From Elusimicrobia bacterium RIFCSPLOWO2_12_FULL_59_9 (GTDB taxonomy: Bacteria > Elusimicrobiota > Elusimicrobia > O2-12-FULL-59-9): a stretch of DNA of 7,626 nucleotides. Position 1 is the first letter of the stretch; the number at the start of each line of letters is the position of its first letter. Location of the stretch: contig MGUX01000035.1 of the NCBI GenBank assembly GCA_001800185.1, forward strand, positions 1-7,626. Reading direction: 5' to 3'. This document shows positions 7,517 to 7,626 of this stretch, one piece after another. The position numbers and the translations under genes are program-made. The notes beneath the pieces are model-generated. The model had not been told where the DNA came from, did no database searches, and saw only the letters and a program-made list of their open reading frames with translations.

Positions 7517-7562
7517 TTGCACCTATAAGCTTATATATTGTATATATATAAGTACAAGGAGG
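7517..7562 (+). promoter_or_regulatory. AT-rich promoter/operator region and Shine-Dalgarno of the plus-strand gene
   Basis: A very AT-rich stretch precedes the gene. It holds a perfect 12-base palindrome TATAAGCTTATA (7524-7535) and a dyad with nine-base arms CTTATATAT (7530-7538) and ATATATAAG (7544-7552) around five bases. TTGCAC at 7517 with TATATA at 7541 (18-base spacer) is a weak promoter guess. AAGGAGG (7556-7562), four bases before the ATG, is a near-ideal ribosome binding site. A dyad this close to the start is typical of autoregulated repressor genes. Confidence 0.45.
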
Positions 7563-7566
7563 CGCC

Positions 7567-7626
7567 ATGTCCACAGCATCTCTGCGTGAACGCAAAGCCA
7601 TGTCCGGTCTTCGACAGATCATCAAT
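7567..7626 (+). CDS. N-terminus of a gene, possibly a TetR-type regulator (partial)
   Basis: Only 20 codons are visible: MSTASLRERKAMSGLRQIIN, running off the window. The start is well supported by the AAGGAGG ribosome binding site four bases upstream. The RERK segment followed at the right distance by a II-N pair resembles the beginning of many TetR-family proteins, where a basic arm leads into the first helix. The dyads upstream fit a regulator that controls itself and the divergent promoter. The visible part is too short to exclude other families. Confidence 0.6.
   Translation, partial: MSTASLRERKAMSGLRQIIN

Noticed and set aside
1..7626. tRNA, rRNA, CRISPR array or insertion sequence
   Set aside because: No cloverleaf, regularly spaced direct repeats, transposase motifs or terminal inverted repeats with target duplications were seen.

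Overview
The window looks like bacterial DNA of moderately high GC (about 55-60% in genes by eye) from an organism that exports very large, modular, Ser/Thr/Asn/Trp-rich surface proteins. No marker gene is present, so the taxon cannot be fixed. The style of the giant protein (SPase I signal peptide, then long tandem Ig/IPT-like modules) recalls Elusimicrobiota or a similar lineage; this is only an impression.

Layout. Almost everything is on the minus strand and reads leftwards from about 7340. A near-consensus sigma70 promoter (7349-7376) starts a leader of about 280 nt. The leader carries a GEMM-I cyclic-dinucleotide riboswitch aptamer (core 7255-7320), then small hairpins (7156-7236), then a long intrinsic terminator with eight U (7080-7143). 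The first gene, 7064-6570, starts only 15 nt after the U tract and encodes a small exported protein of no recognised family, perhaps with a frameshift near its C-terminus. After about 220 nt without a clear gene comes a secreted HEAT-repeat protein (6346-5603). It is followed closely by a giant exported protein whose frame is open from 5558 to base 1 and leaves the window (at least 1852 residues). That gene fills 73% of the window and hides long antisense shadow ORFs.

On the plus strand, a divergent gene begins at 7567 with a strong Shine-Dalgarno. Only 20 codons are visible; they fit the start of a TetR-type regulator but do not prove it. Two dyads lie in the divergent region, one over the -35 of the riboswitch promoter and one in the AT-rich leader of the plus-strand gene.

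The most notable point is that the aptamer base equivalent to Vc2 G20 reads as A. That is the change that distinguishes the 3',3'-cGAMP-sensing GEMM-Ib riboswitches known from Geobacter from ordinary c-di-GMP switches. A GGCCGG word in the aptamer is repeated in the 3' arm of the terminator and could compete for the same 5' arm. The working picture is a cyclic-dinucleotide-controlled leader driving a set of exported proteins, possibly including the giant adhesin-like one. Whether the HEAT gene and the giant gene share the riboswitch transcript is not settled by the sequence.
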